Source: Rhodospirillaceae bacterium (lineage in GTDB: Bacteria; Pseudomonadota; Alphaproteobacteria; Rhodospirillales; Rhodospirillaceae). Taken from it: 9,291 nucleotides of DNA. Under the pieces are notes generated by a model. That model was not told the DNA's origin and ran no database searches. It saw only the letters and a list, made by a program, of their open reading frames with translations. The DNA lies in the NCBI GenBank assembly GCA_002691085.1, contig NZGX01000080.1, positions 1 to 9,291 of the forward strand, in the 5' to 3' direction. Both the position numbers and the translations under genes were made by a program. This document shows, piece by piece, positions 6,915 through 9,291 of the stretch; the first letter of the stretch is position 1; each line of letters opens with the position of its first letter.

Positions 6915-6946
6915 GTTATCCTCTTTTAACAACCGTGGGATAGGTG

Positions 6947-7384
6947 ATGAGAAAAATTGATAATAAATACGTATGTGAAATTCTAAATTCTATCATGGAA
7001 TATGAATTGGCGGGTGTCGTTAGGTACACACACTCTTTAATTATGGTTACTGGTCCCTATAGAATACCAATAGTTGAATTTCTAAAGAGCCAAGCAAATG
7101 AATCTCTTGTTCATGCTCAGCAAGCAGGTGAGATTCTAACTGGTTTAGAAGGTCACCCAAGTCAAAAAATTGCTAACATTGAAGAGACAAATCAGCATTC
7201 AATTAGGGATATTCTTAAGGAAAGTCTCGAGCATGAGACCCATGCTTTAAGTTTATATGTTAAACTACTTGATGCAGTTGAGAATGCTTCTGTATACCTT
7301 GAAGAATATGCTCGAAATATGATTGGTCAAGAAGAACAGCATGTAATTGAATTGAAGAAAATGTTGAGGGATTATTCAAGTTAA
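6947..7384 (+). CDS. Bacterioferritin-like (ferritin-like fold) protein
   Basis: This is a small, all-helical protein of 145 residues with the four-helix pattern of ferritin-like proteins. Putative iron ligands, counted from the Met at 6947, are Glu20 (MEYELAGVVRYTHS), Glu52 and His56 (NESLVHAQQAGEIL), Glu93/Glu96 (KESLEHETHALSLY) and Glu129 with His132 (GQEEQH). In E. coli bacterioferritin helix 2 has E-x-x-H; here the spacing is E-x-x-x-H with Ser at the usual Glu position. No obvious heme-ligand Met is seen. It probably handles iron or acts as a di-iron oxidase rather than being a certain storage cage. A GTG at 6944 is also possible, but it overlaps the AGG there; GGGA at 6937-6940 is better spaced for the ATG at 6947. 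It starts 32 bases after the lectin stop and may be co-transcribed with it. Confidence 0.85.
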   Translation: MRKIDNKYVCEILNSIMEYELAGVVRYTHSLIMVTGPYRIPIVEFLKSQANESLVHAQQAGEILTGLEGHPSQKIANIEETNQHSIRDILKESLEHETHALSLYVKLLDAVENASVYLEEYARNMIGQEEQHVIELKKMLRDYSS

Positions 7385-7395
7385 CCATTTATCTT

Positions 7396-8361
7396 TTAAT
7401 CTATCTCCCATTTTTCAGAAAATTCTAATCTTTCACCTTTAGGACCTAATGCAGAAAAAACTAGACATCCACAATAAGGTGGATAGTTAACTTTCTTAGG
7501 TTTTGAGATAACTTTTGCCTGATGGCTATCAAGAATTGCTTTATAAGTTTTTTGAATATCTTTAACAGTAAACGTAGTCATGCATGCACCGCCGTCAAAC
7601 TGGTCTTTTATTGGAGGAGAGGAGTCCATTGTTTTTCCAAAAAAACTTCTCATCTCAATGCCACCCATCAACCAGTCAGTGTCACCTTTGTATATTGACA
7701 TTTGGACTGGTGAATGGCTTAAATCAAGATCCCAAGCATCAAAGAATAAACCTTCTTTCAACATATCATCAAAGTGCATATCCATATTTAAGGTATTTTG
7801 GTAAAAATCTCTACTTTCGTCTTCCTTATCGACATCAAGGTGAACATCAAAAATGTGTCCTACTCTATTTGGTGAGTCGGGGAAGGAGTATGTTTCAGGT
7901 TGAGTTACAGCCATTGTAAACATCCAATGAGTGAGCCCAGGTCCTATTCCATGAAAGAAAGTATGTATGTTTGCTCCTGCATGCGTAAAGTCTGCTTCAT
8001 CTACAGGTTTGATAACCTCAAATTGATTGCTTTTTTCTAGTGTTTTGCATAGCCCGACAAGGTCTTCGGTTACAACAATTTCTATACCACTCCAACGTGT
8101 GCTCATTGGAGAATTTTTTATTCTATTTCTACCTTTAATGACTCTAATCATTCCAATATCAGAGCCTTTAGATCTATAAATTCTTAGATCATTTCCTGCT
8201 GAAGATTTTTTAATTCCCCAAAGTTCTTCATGTTCTTTTGAGATTTCTGATGAACAAAAATTCTCCCAATCTAAATAATTTAATAGTAGGTCTTCTAATT
8301 TATCAGGTTCTGTACAAGAAATTGTAACACATGTCATTGAAGAAACTAATGGTACGGTCAT
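7396..8361 (-). CDS. Cytoplasmic protein with two VOC (glyoxalase/bleomycin-resistance-fold) domains
   Basis: The 321-residue protein lacks a signal peptide. Residues about 8-155 form a first, more degenerate VOC module. Residues about 167-316 form a second, clearer one: GHIFDVHLDVDKEDESRDFYQNTLNMDMHFDD at 168-199, with His169 in a typical metal-ligand position, and GPKGERLEFSE at 306-316 with Glu310 or Glu313 as the usual distal ligand. Two modules in one chain make the cleft normally built by a dimer, as in extradiol dioxygenases and two-domain glyoxalases. The substrate is unknown, and it is not obviously a copy of the Tat-exported VOC protein at the left of the window. AAGGAA (8374-8369, minus strand), seven bases before the ATG at 8361, fixes the start. 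It converges with the ferritin-like gene across 11 bases and is divergent from the MFS gene. Confidence 0.85.
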   Translation of the reverse strand: MTVPLVSSMTCVTISCTEPDKLEDLLLNYLDWENFCSSEISKEHEELWGIKKSSAGNDLRIYRSKGSDIGMIRVIKGRNRIKNSPMSTRWSGIEIVVTEDLVGLCKTLEKSNQFEVIKPVDEADFTHAGANIHTFFHGIGPGLTHWMFTMAVTQPETYSFPDSPNRVGHIFDVHLDVDKEDESRDFYQNTLNMDMHFDDMLKEGLFFDAWDLDLSHSPVQMSIYKGDTDWLMGGIEMRSFFGKTMDSSPPIKDQFDGGACMTTFTVKDIQKTYKAILDSHQAKVISKPKKVNYPPYCGCLVFSALGPKGERLEFSEKWEID

Positions 8362-8542
8362 ATAATTTTTCCTTATAAGGATAATATTTTTAAATTATAT
8401 GGTAATTTCTATATAAAATAAATATAATTACTAAAGTATCATTATTTTTATATGTTATTAATTATTTACGAAAAACCAAGACGATAATCTCAGCATTAGC
8501 TTTTTTGATACTTTTTACAATATAAATGATTAGATTGAATCA
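8362..8542. promoter_or_regulatory. Divergent intergenic region between the VOC gene and the MFS transporter gene
   Basis: About 180 AT-rich bases carry the promoters of both flanking genes. For the minus-strand VOC gene a perfect TATAAT reads 8399-8394, giving a leader of roughly 25 bases; no good -35 hexamer accompanies it. A 12-base perfect palindrome, TCCTTATAAGGA (8370-8381), lies between that -10 and the VOC start and contains its ribosome-binding site, so it could be an operator. For the MFS gene TTGATA (8505-8510) resembles a -35 but no -10 sits at the right distance, and no clear Shine-Dalgarno precedes its ATG. No small gene or RNA is recognisable. Confidence 0.35.
8370..8381. repeat. 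12-base perfect palindrome over the VOC gene ribosome-binding site
   Basis: TCCTTATAAGGA is self-complementary over all 12 bases; the next flanking pair does not match. Its minus-strand AAGGA half is the ribosome-binding site of the VOC gene at 7396-8361. As RNA the stem would be only four pairs with a four-base loop, so if it matters it is more likely a protein-binding site on DNA. A chance palindrome in AT-rich sequence is possible. Confidence 0.4.
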
Positions 8543-9291
8543 ATGAGTAATTCTTTACGTCCGCCACATTTAGTTACGGCCACACTGTTTTATAGTGTCT
8601 GCATTATGGTTGCAGGTCAGGCATTTCTTTTTACTGTTTTACCGCCAATTGGAAGAGAAATTGGTTTAGAAGACTATCATGTTGGTCTTGTGATGTCAGT
8701 TCATGGTCTTTTTATGCTATTTATGGGGCCTATGTGGGGATCAATTAGTGAGAAATGGGGAAGAAGGCCTGTTATTTTTATTGGTGGTTTTATTTTCTGC
8801 TTATCAGTGATGATATTTGGAATGATTGTTGATGCAGCATTATCAGGAACAATTACAGTGACAATGGTCTTACTTCTTTTTATTGCATCTAGAGCATTAT
8901 TTGCGTTGGGGGCTGGAGCAGTCACACCAGCGTCTATGGCACTTGCTGCCGATATGTCTTCGCGAGAAATGAGATTAAAAACTCTTTCAATAATGACTGC
9001 TGCAACTAGCACTGGAGCAATTATTGGTCCATCAGTCTCAGCATTTCTTTCTATATATGGATTGTCTAAACCATTTTATTTTATCGCTGTCGCAGGGTTA
9101 TTAATTTTATTAGGGGCGTTATTTCTACTTCCTAATTCACGACACGTATCTTCTAATAAAAGCATTGGTTATAGAGAGCTATTAAAAGGAAATATTTTAT
9201 ATATTGCCTCAGGCTCCTCATTATTTATGATAGGTATTTATGGGGTATTTTCTACATTAGGTTTTTTTGTTCAAGATAGATTCTCTCTCGA
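8543..9291 (+). CDS. Major facilitator superfamily transporter, N-terminal part (gene cut by the right window edge)
   Basis: The ATG at 8543 is followed by 249 codons open to the end of the window, with about seven predicted membrane spans (near residues 11-31, 46-64, 77-97, 107-128, 148-168, 177-197 and 219-241). MFS motif A, GPMWGSISEKWGRRP (62-76), sits in the loop after span 2. Arg117 and the glycines in RALFALGAGAVTPASMA match motif B in span 4. GAIIGPSVSAFL (158-169) matches the motif C region of drug/proton antiporters. It is therefore most likely a proton-coupled exporter of the inner membrane; the substrate is unknown. An in-frame TAG at 8531-8533 precedes the ATG, so this is the first possible ATG, but there is no strong ribosome-binding site. 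The long open frame on the opposite strand inside it is a shadow. Confidence 0.92.
   Translation, partial: MSNSLRPPHLVTATLFYSVCIMVAGQAFLFTVLPPIGREIGLEDYHVGLVMSVHGLFMLFMGPMWGSISEKWGRRPVIFIGGFIFCLSVMIFGMIVDAALSGTITVTMVLLLFIASRALFALGAGAVTPASMALAADMSSREMRLKTLSIMTAATSTGAIIGPSVSAFLSIYGLSKPFYFIAVAGLLILLGALFLLPNSRHVSSNKSIGYRELLKGNILYIASGSSLFMIGIYGVFSTLGFFVQDRFSL

Noticed and set aside
6775..6960. 61-codon frame bridging the end of the lectin gene and the start of the ferritin-like gene
   Set aside because: Out-of-frame overlap with the lectin C-terminus; no ribosome-binding site and no homology I recognise.
8500..8530. Sigma-70 promoter for the MFS gene (TTGATA with TACAAT or TATAAA)
   Set aside because: The hexamers are 5 or 10 bases apart instead of 16-18, so they do not make a promoter pair.
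8701..9012. Open frame of 103 codons on the minus strand
   Set aside because: Antisense to the MFS transporter coding region; its hydrophobic/Ala-rich make-up follows from the codons of membrane spans on the other strand.
1..9291. Mobile element, CRISPR array, tRNA or rRNA
   Set aside because: No transposase or integrase-like protein, no regularly spaced repeats, and no tRNA or rRNA signatures were seen on either strand.

Overview
The window is AT-rich bacterial DNA that is densely packed with genes on both strands. It looks like chromosome from a streamlined, probably marine, proteobacterium. Three things point that way: an AT-rich coding bias, intergenic gaps mostly under 200 bases, and a trpG-trpD-trpC block lacking trpE, an arrangement known from gammaproteobacteria such as Pseudomonas. 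This assignment is an inference. No rRNA, tRNA, insertion sequence, phage gene or CRISPR array was seen.

Left part (1-2985, minus strand): a four-gene transcription unit read right to left. It begins with a Tat-signal protein carrying two VOC (glyoxalase/dioxygenase-fold) domains, followed 13 bases later by trpG, then trpD (which appears to start at TTG), then trpC, which is cut off by the left edge. The last three make anthranilate and carry it towards indole-3-glycerol phosphate. The role of the exported VOC protein is unknown.

Centre (3036-5462, plus strand): starting 50 bases from the VOC gene in the opposite direction are two adjacent paralogous genes. Both encode class I SAM-dependent methyltransferases with an N-terminal region of about 175 residues that I cannot assign. 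The second gene starts 9 bases after the first stops, so the two are almost certainly co-transcribed.

Right part: after an AT-rich spacer comes a secreted C-type-lectin-like protein (5625-6914) with a cysteine-free lectin domain and a duplicated beta-rich C-terminal module. A small ferritin-like protein follows closely (6947-7384). It converges, with an 11-base gap, on a second, cytoplasmic double-VOC protein (7396-8361, minus strand). The window ends inside an MFS transporter (8543 onward, plus strand), divergent from that VOC gene across about 180 bases.

No complete known pathway other than tryptophan synthesis is visible. The most distinctive content is the methyltransferase pair, flanked at a distance by two different double-VOC proteins and an MFS transporter, together with the lectin. 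This could be a small-molecule modification and export neighbourhood, but the sequence alone gives no substrate.
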